From assembly GCA_020634815.1 (NCBI GenBank), contig JACKBA010000013.1, positions 83,310 through 147,309 of the forward strand: a DNA stretch of 64,000 bases. The letters run 5' to 3'. Positions 34,301-42,377 of this stretch are shown here, in pieces (the first letter of the stretch is position 1; every line of letters begins with the position of its first letter). The notes under the pieces are model-generated. The model worked only from the letters and a program-made list of their open reading frames with translations, ran no database searches and was not told the origin of the DNA. The translations under genes and the position numbers were made by a program. The DNA is from Caldilineaceae bacterium. GTDB taxonomy: Bacteria; Chloroflexota; Anaerolineae; Caldilineales; Caldilineaceae.

Positions 34301-34728
34301 CTCAGGAATTTCAGCGCATCGATGGGCGGCAGCAGCAGGCCGGTCACCTGCCAATTCTGGAGCGTGACGCCCCCGTTGGTACGCCGCTCGGCGTCGGCCG
34401 TGTTGAGAACGCTGCGCCGCGCCAGGGGAACGCCATCATGGCTTGGCAGCCAGACCGTGGCATTCGACGGCTGCATGGCCTGCACGGGCAGGCGTGGCAG
34501 TTCTTCGGCAATCAGCGTGCGCAACTGGTTGACGGGCAACTGGCCGGGATGGGACGGTGTCTTGTGCTGGCGTTGGCGGCCCGTGGCGGAGGCGGCGCCG
34601 TTACCGGCCGTCACCGCTTCGGGGCGAGGTGCACTCTGAAATTCGAGGGATTCCGCCCAGAAAAAGAGATTTCCATCAAAAAATGGCTCATCTTTGCGGA
34701 GCCAGGTCGCATGCAAGGTCAAAGGCAT
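31384..34728 (-). CDS. SNF2-family DEAD/DEAH helicase (SWI2/SNF2)
   Basis: 1114 aa from ATG 34728 ([17 protein letters not shown]). The N-terminal half is the bacterial SNF2-associated region. The motor has [15 protein letters not shown] (Walker A Lys669), [27 protein letters not shown] (motif II, about 766), [19 protein letters not shown] and the C-lobe [19 protein letters not shown] then [20 protein letters not shown] (motifs V-VI). It is an ATP-driven double-stranded DNA translocase or remodeller, probably in repair or nucleoid maintenance. A -10 TACAAT lies exactly 7 nt from the ATG and no RBS is visible, so the mRNA is probably leaderless. Confidence 0.93.
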   Translation of the reverse strand: [1114 protein letters not shown]

Positions 34729-34735
34729 AACGAGT

Positions 34736-34765
34736 ATTGTACCGCGCCGGGACACGCGCGAACAA
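34736..34765 (-). promoter_or_regulatory. Leaderless promoter of the SNF2 gene
   Basis: TTGTTC (34760-34765), an 18-bp spacer and TACAAT (34736-34741) on the minus strand. Seven nucleotides separate the -10 box from ATG 34728, so transcription should begin at the start codon. Confidence 0.55.
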
Positions 34766-34788
34766 ATATTCGTGTTGCATTTTGCCGA

Positions 34789-35202
34789 TCACTTTCTGCG
34801 CTGCGCCACGACCATGACGGCCGCGCCGGCTACGACAACCAGGGCGGCGAGCATGAGCCAGGGCAGGGGGCCGGCCGAGTCCATGGGACGGTCGTCAGGC
34901 ACGATGCCCAGCGGTGAGACCTGCAAGACGGCCGTGGAGAGGTCGGGCGTCGGTGTGAAGGTCGGCGTGGCGGTGGCGGTTTCCGTCGGCGTCGGCGAGG
35001 GAACTTCGGTGGCCGTGGGCGGCGGCACGATGGGCGATACGAAGCCGCCGCTGGGCGCGCCGTTGTCGGGCGGGGTCTGCGCCAGGGCGGCAAGCGGCAG
35101 CGCAAACAGCGCAACGACGAAGGTGATCAGCGACAGCTTGCACCGCCGGCGCGCGCCGGGGCTGATATCGCACTGTGCGGCAAACGGGACGCGGAAGTGC
35201 AT
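34789..35202 (-). CDS. Small secreted, membrane-anchored protein with Pro/Thr linker
   Basis: 137 aa. An N-terminal signal (LITFVVALFALPLAALAQ) is followed by a low-complexity PTATEVPSPTPTETATATPT linker, a short exported segment (LQVSPLGIVPDDRPMDSAG) and a C-terminal transmembrane helix (WLMLAALVVVAGAAVMVV) with a QRRK tail. No catalytic domain is present. It begins 6 nt after the acyltransferase gene ends, so the two may be cotranscribed. Function unknown; a surface or stalk-like role is possible from the linker. Confidence 0.7.
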   Translation of the reverse strand: MHFRVPFAAQCDISPGARRRCKLSLITFVVALFALPLAALAQTPPDNGAPSGGFVSPIVPPPTATEVPSPTPTETATATPTFTPTPDLSTAVLQVSPLGIVPDDRPMDSAGPLPWLMLAALVVVAGAAVMVVAQRRK

Positions 35203-35208
35203 GCGGCT

Positions 35209-36759
35209 CTAGCGTTTCTGCGCTCGGGCGGACTTTTTGCGCGGCGCGCCGTTCTCGACTTCGATTTCGGTCACGTCCACTTCGATTTTGATGACCTCTT
35301 CCGCAGCGCCGATTTTCCCGGCGCCGTGGTTGGGGGCGTGTAGCGTCTGCCGCGCAAGCAGGTCGAACTGGTGGGCAAAGCGCTCCATGATCAATTGTGG
35401 ATCCTTGATCAAATTCTCGTCGACCATCAGCCCCAGCGTCACTTCGCCGTTGTAGCTGATGATGCTTATGCCCATGCTGATTTCGCCCGACTGCGGCACC
35501 CAGAACATGATCTGGCGCAGAGGCAGGCCGGCGAAGTAGATCTGCTGGCGCGGGCCGGGCACGTTGGTGAGCACCGCCGACGCCTTGGACGAGAACCACA
35601 TGGTGGCCTGCTTGGCGATGTCGAGCGGCAGGTTGCCGATGACGCCAAGAATCTGGTAGACGAGCATCGGCTCGGGCGAGGACTTGAGCACATCCATCTG
35701 GTACTTTGTCGCCTTGAGCCGTGCGACCGGGTCGGCCAGGCTGACAGGCAGCGGCAGATAGACGAGCGCGAACTGATTGCCGAGGTCGATGGCCTTGTCC
35801 AGCGGGCGCAGGTTGACCGGCACCATGGCGTTGATGTCACCCTTGGCGGGGTCGTCACCCACGTGCAGCATATAGTCGCGCAGCGCGCCGGCAACCGCCG
35901 CGACGAGAACGTCGTTGATCGTCGCGTTGTGGGCGCGACCGATGGCCTTGATCTGCGCCAGGTCCAGCGGCTTCGACCAGACGACGCGCTTGATCGCGCC
36001 CAGTTCACCCTTGAAGACGGAGCGGCGGTCGGCCGGCAGGATGAGCAGCTTGGCAAGAATGGCCGCACTGGTCGCAGAAAGGATGCCGAGCGACTTGACG
36101 ACCTCGACCGGATGCTTGTTGTCCTCGAAGGTAAGCAGCGTCTGCGTGACCATAGTCTTGCTGATCTCGACCGATGTCTTGGCGACGCCCTTGACCGTGC
36201 GCGAGATCTGGCCGAGCAGGCCGCGCCGGCGCGGCGAGCGCGGCAGCGGCGGTGGCGCTTCCAGTGCAAAGCGCACCGAATCGTCCAGGCTCTCCGAGGT
36301 CATGTCGAGCAGCACGCGGATCAGCGCGATGCCGTCGCCGATGCAGTGGTGGATGCGCCCGAAGAGCGCGGTGCCGCCCTCCACTTCCTCGACGAGAAAG
36401 AAGCGCCAGAGCGGTTTGCGCCGGTCGAGCGGCTCGTTGATGACGCTGCTGAGGAGCGTTTGCAGGGTTTCCTGCGTGCGCGGCTCGGGCAGGGCGATGC
36501 GGCGCACGTGGGCGCGGATGTCGAAGTGCGGGTCGCGCTCCCAGTAGAGACGGCTGTCCGGCCCGGTGACGATGCGCTGCTGGAAACGCTCGTAGCGTTC
36601 GATGAAGCGATTTACGAGCACGTGGGTAAAGACGTCGTAGTCGACCTTGCCCTCAAACCACATGAGACCGTTGATAATCATGAGGTTCGTCGAGCTGTCC
36701 ATCTCGAACCAGGCCTTGTCGACGCTGTTCATGAGGACGCGCTTGGATTTTGCCGCCAT
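35209..36759 (-). CDS. Wax ester synthase/diacylglycerol acyltransferase (WS/DGAT) family protein
   Basis: 516 aa from ATG 36759 (MAAKSKRVLMNSVDKAWF); AGGAG lies 7 nt upstream. The condensing-enzyme motif HHxxxDG is present as RIHHCIGDGIAL, and the family's NDVLVAAVAGALRDYM and GNLPLDIAKQ/TNVPGPRQQIYFAG regions follow. These enzymes join a fatty acyl-CoA to a long-chain alcohol or diacylglycerol at the membrane to make storage lipid. The Lys/Arg-rich tail (PRKKSARAQKR) may bind membrane or nucleic acid. Storage function is inferred; some homologues have other acceptors. Confidence 0.9.
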   Translation of the reverse strand: MAAKSKRVLMNSVDKAWFEMDSSTNLMIINGLMWFEGKVDYDVFTHVLVNRFIERYERFQQRIVTGPDSRLYWERDPHFDIRAHVRRIALPEPRTQETLQTLLSSVINEPLDRRKPLWRFFLVEEVEGGTALFGRIHHCIGDGIALIRVLLDMTSESLDDSVRFALEAPPPLPRSPRRRGLLGQISRTVKGVAKTSVEISKTMVTQTLLTFEDNKHPVEVVKSLGILSATSAAILAKLLILPADRRSVFKGELGAIKRVVWSKPLDLAQIKAIGRAHNATINDVLVAAVAGALRDYMLHVGDDPAKGDINAMVPVNLRPLDKAIDLGNQFALVYLPLPVSLADPVARLKATKYQMDVLKSSPEPMLVYQILGVIGNLPLDIAKQATMWFSSKASAVLTNVPGPRQQIYFAGLPLRQIMFWVPQSGEISMGISIISYNGEVTLGLMVDENLIKDPQLIMERFAHQFDLLARQTLHAPNHGAGKIGAAEEVIKIEVDVTEIEVENGAPRKKSARAQKR

Positions 36760-36949
36760 CGTGCTCTCCTGTCGTGCCGCCGGCCATCGGAACCAACGGC
36801 GGGAATTCGGGTCAGCTTGTGTACCCGGAGAGTATACTCGAAAGCGAAGGATCATTCCAGTCCGGCGCAAATTGACCGTTCCCATAGCGGCGGCTAGAAT
36901 GGACGGTTGATTGCGTTTTCAGGAAATCAAACGAAACAGGAATCGGGTC

Positions 36950-38752
36950 ATGTTAAAAACACATACCTGCGGCGAACTAAATGCTGCCCATATCGGCGAG
37001 ATGGTCACGTTGGCCGGCTGGGTCAACCGCCGCCGCGACCACGGCGCGCTCATCTTCATCGACCTGCGCGACCGCTTTGGACTGACGCAGGTCACCGTCG
37101 ACAGCGACCAGACTGCGGCGCACGACGTTGCGGCGCAGTCACGCAGCGAGTTCGTCGTGCAGGTCAAGGGCAAGGTGGCGGCGCGGCCCGAAGGTCTGCG
37201 CAATCCCAATCTCGCCACCGGCGACATCGAGGTGATCGCCGACGAGGTGACGATCCTCAACCCGTCCAAGAACCCGCCCTTCTACATTTCGGGCGCGGCC
37301 GATGAGGTCGACGAGATGCTGCGGCTCAAGTACCGCTATCTCGACATCCGCCGGCCGCGCATGGCGCAGAATCTGGTGCTGCGCCACCAGATCGTCCGTT
37401 TCATTCGCGAGCACCTCTCCAACCGCGACTTCCTGGAGATCGAGACGCCGATCCTGCTCAAGAGCACGCCCGAAGGCGCGCGCGACTTTATCGTGCCCAG
37501 CCGCCTGCAGGCCGGCGAGTTCTATGCGCTGCCGCAGAGCCCGCAGCAGCTCAAGCAGTTGCTCATGGTCGCCGGCATCGAGCGCTACTTCCAGATCGCA
37601 CGCTGTTTCCGCGACGAGGACCTGCGCGCCGACCGCCAGCCCGAGTTCACGCAGCTCGATCTGGAGATGAGCTTTGTCGATTCTGCCGACATCCGCGCCA
37701 TCATCGAGCAGATGCTCGTCGAGTTGAGCGGGGTGATGCTGCCTGACAAGCAGATCCAGACGCTGCCCTTCCCGGTCATCGGCTATTCCGAGGCTGTGGA
37801 GAAGTACGGCATCGACCGGCCCGACCTGCGCTTCGGCCTGCAACTTTTCAACGTCAGCGACGCGGTGGCGGAGAGCGACTTCGCCGTCTTCAAGGGTGCG
37901 GTGGCGAGCGGCGGTGCGGTCAAGGGTGTGGTCTTCCCCGGCGGCAATGCCCTCTCGCGCCGCGAGATCGACGAGTTGACCGACTTCGTCAAGCACTACG
38001 GCGCCAAGGGGCTGGTCTGGATCGGCGTGGCGGGCGAGGCGGGCGCCGACGGTGTCTACCCGGCCGAGAGCCTGCGCAGCCAGGTGACCAAGTTCCTGGC
38101 GCCGGCCGAGATCGCTGCGATCGTCGGACGCAGCGGCGCCGCGGTGGGCGACCTGATCCTGATTGTGGCCGACAAGCTTGCGACCGTCAACCAGTGTCTC
38201 GCCAACCTGCGCCTGGAGATCGGCAAGCGCGCCGGTCTCATCGACCCGTCCGTGCTGGCCTACTGCTGGGTGATCGACTTCCCGCTGCTGGAGTACAACG
38301 ACGACGAAGCTCGCTGGCAGGCCGTGCACCATCCCTTCACCAGCGCGCGCGACGAAGATTGGCCACGGCTCGAGAGCGACCCCGGCAGCGTGCTTGCCAA
38401 GGCGTACGACGTGGTGCTCAACGGCTGGGAAATCGGCGGCGGCAGCATTCGTATCCATCGCAGCGACCTGCAAGACCGCCTCTTTGCCCGCCTCGGACTT
38501 TCACAAGAAGAGACGCAGGCGCAGTTTGGCCACCTGCTGGAGGCCTTCCAGTACGGCGCGCCCCCGCACGGCGGCATTGCCCTGGGCATCGATCGTCTGG
38601 TCGCGCTCTTTGCCGAGGCGACGAGCATCCGCGATGTCATCGCCTTCCCGAAGACGGCCGCCGGCACCGACCTGATGCTCGACTCGCCATGCCCGGTGAC
38701 GGAGAAGCAACTCGCCGAGTTGCACATCGCGCTGCGGCCACAGAAGAAATAA
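36950..38752 (+). CDS. aspS: Aspartyl-tRNA synthetase
   Basis: 600 aa from ATG 36950 (MLKTHTCGELNAAHIG), with AGGA about 9 nt upstream. An OB-fold anticodon-binding domain (GWVNRRRDHGALIFIDLRDR) precedes the class II core: flipping loop PSRLQAGEFYALPQSPQQ, motif 2 FQIARCFRDEDLRADRQPEF, a bacterial GAD insertion in the middle, and motif 3 GGIALGIDRLVALF. Length and the insertion identify the bacterial AspRS type. It charges tRNA-Asp in the cytoplasm. A perfect 44-bp palindrome lies 18 nt beyond the stop. Confidence 0.96.
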   Translation: MLKTHTCGELNAAHIGEMVTLAGWVNRRRDHGALIFIDLRDRFGLTQVTVDSDQTAAHDVAAQSRSEFVVQVKGKVAARPEGLRNPNLATGDIEVIADEVTILNPSKNPPFYISGAADEVDEMLRLKYRYLDIRRPRMAQNLVLRHQIVRFIREHLSNRDFLEIETPILLKSTPEGARDFIVPSRLQAGEFYALPQSPQQLKQLLMVAGIERYFQIARCFRDEDLRADRQPEFTQLDLEMSFVDSADIRAIIEQMLVELSGVMLPDKQIQTLPFPVIGYSEAVEKYGIDRPDLRFGLQLFNVSDAVAESDFAVFKGAVASGGAVKGVVFPGGNALSRREIDELTDFVKHYGAKGLVWIGVAGEAGADGVYPAESLRSQVTKFLAPAEIAAIVGRSGAAVGDLILIVADKLATVNQCLANLRLEIGKRAGLIDPSVLAYCWVIDFPLLEYNDDEARWQAVHHPFTSARDEDWPRLESDPGSVLAKAYDVVLNGWEIGGGSIRIHRSDLQDRLFARLGLSQEETQAQFGHLLEAFQYGAPPHGGIALGIDRLVALFAEATSIRDVIAFPKTAAGTDLMLDSPCPVTEKQLAELHIALRPQKK

Positions 38753-38770
38753 CCTGCCCGCTGAATCCTT

Positions 38771-38814
38771 GTACGCCAGTCTCTGAACGCCCGGGCGTTC
38801 AGAGACTGGCGTAC
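38771..38814. repeat. Perfect 44-bp palindrome after aspS
   Basis: Left half GTACGCCAGTCTCTGAACGC plus CC is exactly mirrored by its complement with no spacer. It begins GTAC and ends GTAC. It can form a hairpin in the aspS mRNA tail, but no U-tract follows. Confidence 0.85.
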
Positions 38815-38957
38815 CGTCACCCCACCTGTTTTGGCCAGGTAACTGGCACGTCGGCACGTACGCCGAACACGCTTCTTACCCATTGGGACGGCAGCGCGCC
38901 GGCCGAAATCGGACGTTCGCCCCATTTGTGATTTTTTGCGCAGGCAACGCCGGCAAA

Positions 38958-38986
38958 TTGCCGCCCGCGCGTGACTATGCTACACT
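38958..38986 (+). promoter_or_regulatory. Promoter of the cytochrome c lipoprotein gene
   Basis: TTGCCG, a 17-bp spacer and TACACT on the plus strand; the start would be near 38993, about 70 nt before the ATG at 39066. Confidence 0.45.
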
Positions 38987-39065
38987 AGCCGCCAAATCAC
39001 CATTGTCGAATTCCTTCCGGCTCCTGTCATGGGGCCGATTCAGTACTCAGGTGTGGGAGGTCTGC

Positions 39066-39623
39066 ATGAAGTCATTGCGAGCACGCCGTTTCGGATGGAT
39101 CATGGGGCTGTCGCTGGTCGCCGTGCTGCTCCTGGCCGCCTGCGCGCCGGATCCGACTGCGCTCATTATCTCCCCGCAGCTTGGCGAGCAAATGGCCGCA
39201 CTGGAAGCCGGCAACGAAGTCGTGGTTGCCGCCCCCACCGAAGCGCCCAAGCTGGCCGACCTGGCGCCGGAAGCGGTGACGGCCGGTCTGCCCGACGACG
39301 TCGCTGCGGCGCTGGCTTCCGCCGATCCGGCCAATGGCGAGCAGTTGGCGCTGGCGCGCGGCTGTGTCGGCTGTCATGCGCTCGACCCCGCCGTCACGAT
39401 GACCGGCCCCACGTGGCACAACGTCGGCGACACTGCGGTGAGCCGTGTGCCCGGCGAAAGCCCGGCCCTCTATTTCTATCACAGCATCACGAATCCCAAT
39501 CTGTTCGTCGTGCCGAATTATCCGGCCAACATCATGCCGGCCAACTACAGCGAGCAACTGAGCACGCAGGAACTGGCCGACCTGATCGATTACCTCCTCC
39601 AGCAGAATGGCGCCGGTGGCTGA
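39066..39623 (+). CDS. Lipoprotein cytochrome c
   Basis: 185 aa from ATG 39066 with GGAGG 6 nt upstream. A lipoprotein signal (LSLVAVLLLAACAPD, lipobox LAAC) places it on the outer face of the membrane. A Glu/Ala/Pro linker leads to one class I cytochrome c domain: heme-binding CVGCH (about residues 101-105), then MPANYSEQLSTQELADLIDY, whose Met is the probable axial ligand. It carries electrons in a respiratory or related chain. It is monocistronic, with its own promoter and a strong terminator. Confidence 0.9.
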   Translation: MKSLRARRFGWIMGLSLVAVLLLAACAPDPTALIISPQLGEQMAALEAGNEVVVAAPTEAPKLADLAPEAVTAGLPDDVAAALASADPANGEQLALARGCVGCHALDPAVTMTGPTWHNVGDTAVSRVPGESPALYFYHSITNPNLFVVPNYPANIMPANYSEQLSTQELADLIDYLLQQNGAGG

Positions 39624-39651
39624 TCGGCCGCTCACGAGAATAGCGGAATTG

Positions 39652-39684
39652 AAAGGATCGGGCTTGTAGCCCGGTCCTTTTTTG
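39652..39684 (+). terminator. Intrinsic terminator of the cytochrome c gene
   Basis: AAGGATCGGGCT pairs with AGCCCGGTCCTT around a TGT loop and is followed by TTTT. Confidence 0.85.
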
Positions 39685-39788
39685 TTGCCGACATCCGTGG
39701 CGGATCTGAGTCCACCATGCACCGTGGCCCAGCGCAACGCATGCGCGGGACGAAACTTTCAGGCCCAAATGGTCTCTGAGCAAGCCCA

Positions 39789-39799
39789 CCCTTCCCCTC
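39789..39799. repeat. Target-site duplication, left copy
   Basis: CCCTTCCCCTC directly abuts the left IS end and is repeated exactly at 41114-41124. Confidence 0.85.
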
Positions 39800-41113
39800 C
39801 TTTTGGGGGTAGATTTTTCATGGCGTGGTCTCCGCCAAGGGTGTCAGTAAGGCTTGGGTGTGCGAAAGGGATGCTGGCCACGGCTCAGGTGATAGTTGAC
39901 GGGGCAAGTGGAGTCGACGGTGTGCAATGGCCATGACCAGGAGACAGATGCGCCCCAAACGCAGGAGACGGATGCGGCGTTTGGGCTGATGGTCAAGCAG
40001 ATCATGGAGTGCGGGAAGGTCTGGGTCGTCAAGGTTGGTTCCGCACTCGAGATCGGTGCCGACGCTGACCGTCCAGAGTGTGGCGACGGCCATGGCCAAC
40101 CAGAGGCGAGCGGCACGTTCTGGATGGTGCATCTGGGTCAAGTGCCATTGCCAGCCGCCGCGCTTGTTACACTTGAACCCTTGCTCGCACCAGCTACGCA
40201 GGCCGTACCAGGTAACTGCAGAGTCGGTCGGCGCCAGATCAGTGAGGATAAACCAGGGGTCCTGGTTGCCTTCAGCCCACCAGGCAAGCAGTGTGCACTC
40301 CAGGCGACAGAGTGGGCTTTTGAAGCAAGTGCCACGGCCTTGCCATTGACGGTTGGGCGCGCTTACCAAGTCCTTGAGCCAGTACCAGCGGGCATAACCC
40401 GCAGGCCGAAACTTAGCGCCATTGTTGATACGAAGAAATGGATGCCAGTGCAGTCGTACTATTCGGCGATAGAGCCAGGGCGCATACAACCCGCGGTCGG
40501 CCAAGACAATGACCGTCCACTCTGGCGGCACAACCGGACGCAACAGGCGTAGCATGCGCAACCATTCCTTCCGCCACGTACCCTTTTGCCCTGCTGGCAG
40601 GACGACCCAGGCCACAGGAATCCCGCACCCACGGTAAACCACGCTCACTGCCAGCACCACAAACCGATCCCCCAGACTCGTGGCATCCAGGGCCAGCGCC
40701 ATCTGTGTACCTGTCCACAGCCGCACGATCCATCGCATAAGCGCCAACTGACATCCGGAGAGATTCACTTCCTGCCGATGTTTCCCTGCCTTGTCTTTGG
40801 CGTCCAGGCACCATTCATACAGCCGTTGCTCCACTGTGCTTACTTTCTGCTCGCACAGCAACCCCAGAAAAGTCGCCACCGTATACCGCCCGCAACTACC
40901 GACCATGGCGATCCCAAAACTCCACCACGCCAACACCCGAGCCTGGCTTGCCGATAGCTCTGGCAGATTTCTTGACACACATTCCGTCCACTGCAACAAT
41001 GAGTTCGAGCGAGACATCAGCGATCTCCTGTGTGATAGGTTGTTTGGAGAACTCCTATCTTACACAAGATCGCTCTGCCTCGCTCTATCTTTTCAAAAAT
41101 CTACCCCCAAAAG
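39800..41113 (-). mobile_element. IS4-like insertion sequence, complete (1314 bp)
   Basis: The ends are perfect 19-bp inverted repeats: CTTTTGGGGGTAGATTTTT at 39800-39818 and its complement at 41095-41113. Identical 11-bp direct repeats flank them. One transposase gene fills the element. Intact gene, intact ends and a perfect duplication indicate recent insertion. The 11-bp duplication and DDE pattern fit the IS4 group. It landed in a pyrimidine-rich intergenic tract between the cytochrome and LysM genes. Confidence 0.93.
39818..41017 (-). CDS. IS4-family DDE transposase
   Basis: 399 aa. The catalytic acidic residues can be placed: LALDATSLGDR (first Asp), VIVLADRGLYAPW (second Asp) and YGLRSWCEQGFKCNK, which matches the IS4 Y-x2-R-x3-E-x6-K signature and gives the Glu. 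It cuts and rejoins the element's inverted repeats. The stop codon abuts the left inverted repeat and the start lies about 80 nt inside the right end. No frame interruptions are seen, so it is potentially active. Confidence 0.92.
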   Translation of the reverse strand: MSRSNSLLQWTECVSRNLPELSASQARVLAWWSFGIAMVGSCGRYTVATFLGLLCEQKVSTVEQRLYEWCLDAKDKAGKHRQEVNLSGCQLALMRWIVRLWTGTQMALALDATSLGDRFVVLAVSVVYRGCGIPVAWVVLPAGQKGTWRKEWLRMLRLLRPVVPPEWTVIVLADRGLYAPWLYRRIVRLHWHPFLRINNGAKFRPAGYARWYWLKDLVSAPNRQWQGRGTCFKSPLCRLECTLLAWWAEGNQDPWFILTDLAPTDSAVTWYGLRSWCEQGFKCNKRGGWQWHLTQMHHPERAARLWLAMAVATLWTVSVGTDLECGTNLDDPDLPALHDLLDHQPKRRIRLLRLGRICLLVMAIAHRRLHLPRQLSPEPWPASLSHTQALLTPLAETTP

Positions 41114-41124
41114 CCCTTCCCCTC
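41114..41124. repeat. Target-site duplication, right copy
   Basis: CCCTTCCCCTC, identical to 39789-39799, immediately outside the right inverted repeat. Confidence 0.85.
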
Positions 41125-41129
41125 CCCCG

Positions 41130-41180
41130 CCTCTCATTCTCTTTGCGCCCCTTCGCGTCTTTGCGTCTTCGCGGCTCGTC
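41130..41180. repeat. Dispersed CTTTGCG repeat (family D)
   Basis: CATTCTCTTTGCGCCCCTTC followed by GCGTCTTTGCGTCTTCGCGG, directly beside the IS insertion. Confidence 0.55.
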
Positions 41181-41241
41181 TTCTTCCCCTTCCTGATCGG
41201 ACTTTGTAAGGAATCTGCTTGTCTGCTGTCAAGGTAAGCGT

Positions 41242-41249
41242 GCTATAAT
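41242..41249 (+). promoter_or_regulatory. Extended -10 promoter of the LysM gene, leaderless
   Basis: GC-TATAAT preceded by T (TGCTATAAT, 41241-41249) ends 7 nt before ATG 41257. The arrangement is identical to the CHAT gene's. A weak TTGTCT lies 19 bp upstream of the -10. Confidence 0.55.
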
Positions 41250-41256
41250 CTCTGCG

Positions 41257-42360
41257 ATGGCTCAAGAACGCATTACCCCCGGCGTTGCCGAGCGTCGCTG
41301 CCCCAACTGCGGCACACGCGTCGCCCGCAACGCTGAAAGCTGTTTTATGTGTGGGTATGACCTGCGCAACCAGGCGCAAGGACGGCGACGCTTCTCGTGG
41401 ATCGACGTGTTGCTCGTCATTGCCGTGCTGGCGGTGCTGGTCTTCTGGTGGCGCGTCGGTTCGGAGTCCCGGCAGGGCACCGAACAGGCCGACGTCGTCC
41501 AGGCGATCCTGCCCACGAGCATTCCGCTCATGGAGGCCACCGCCACGCCGACGCCGACCGCCACACCGCTGCCCACGCCGACGCCGGTGCCCGTCGTCCA
41601 GGAGACCCTGCTGATCCGCCATGTAGTGGCCAGCGGTGAAACGCTGCTCTCCATCGCCATCGACTACGACGTCTCCGTCGAAGAGATCCAACGCGCCAAC
41701 GGCCTCAGCAGCGAGTTGATCCGCGTCGGCGACGAGTTGACGATCCCTGTCCTGCGCGACAGCGCCGCCGCACAGAGTAGCGCAGCCACGACCGACTTCG
41801 AATATCTCGTCCTCTCGGGCGACACGCTGAGCACCATTGCCACTCGCTTCGGCACGAGCGTAGAGGAGTTGCTGGCTGCCAACAACCTGGCGGCCGGCGA
41901 GTTCATCCAGCCGGGCGACGCCCTGATCATCCCTGTGCGCGGCGCCCCGCCCGAGGCCATCGCCGTCACGCCCGAAGTTGCGCAGCCGGAAACGCCGGCC
42001 ACCGGTGAGAACACATCCGTCATCTATGTGGCACCGCGCCTCATCGGCCCGGAGGAGGGCGCCGTCGTCGCGCGCGGCGAGCCCGTCATCTTCCAGTGGG
42101 CGAGCGTCGACCTGCTGGCGCCCAACGAGTGGTATGTACTCCAGGTGCTGCCCCGCAACCTGACGGCGAAATCGCTGCCCACGGCCTGGACCAAGCAGAC
42201 CACCTATCGGCTCGAACCGTCGCTGGCGCCGGAGGAAGGCCAGGCCGCTGACTATGCGTGGCTGGTCTCCGTCGTGCGCGTGGTGCGCACGACCGACGGC
42301 CGCACGCTGCTCGAAGCCGCCAGCCCGCCTAGCGACGTGCGTACATTCCGCTGGCAGTAG
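41257..42360 (+). CDS. Zinc-ribbon - transmembrane - double LysM protein
   Basis: 367 aa. The N-terminal cytoplasmic zinc ribbon has CPNCG (18-22) and CFMCG (32-36). One transmembrane helix (VLLVIAVLAVLVFWW, about 52-66) follows, then a Pro/Thr linker (TATPTPTATPLPTPTPVP). Two LysM repeats come next (HVVASGETLLSIAIDYDVSV and LVLSGDTLSTIATRFGTSVE). A C-terminal beta-rich domain (VIYVAPRLIGPEEGAVVARG, then FQWASVDLLAPNEWYVLQV) ends the protein. LysM domains bind peptidoglycan or chitin-like glycans outside the cell, and the zinc ribbon stays inside. It probably connects envelope to cytoplasm; the partner is unknown. Confidence 0.88.
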   Translation: MAQERITPGVAERRCPNCGTRVARNAESCFMCGYDLRNQAQGRRRFSWIDVLLVIAVLAVLVFWWRVGSESRQGTEQADVVQAILPTSIPLMEATATPTPTATPLPTPTPVPVVQETLLIRHVVASGETLLSIAIDYDVSVEEIQRANGLSSELIRVGDELTIPVLRDSAAAQSSAATTDFEYLVLSGDTLSTIATRFGTSVEELLAANNLAAGEFIQPGDALIIPVRGAPPEAIAVTPEVAQPETPATGENTSVIYVAPRLIGPEEGAVVARGEPVIFQWASVDLLAPNEWYVLQVLPRNLTAKSLPTAWTKQTTYRLEPSLAPEEGQAADYAWLVSVVRVVRTTDGRTLLEAASPPSDVRTFRWQ

Positions 42361-42377
42361 TCCACAGAAAGGCCGCC

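Noticed and set aside
32326..34917. An 863-codon open frame on the plus strand
   Set aside because: Antisense to the SNF2 helicase, whose motifs are unambiguous.
38771..38814. Rho-independent terminator of aspS
   Set aside because: The stem is perfect, but no T-run follows on either strand, so it is listed as a palindrome only.
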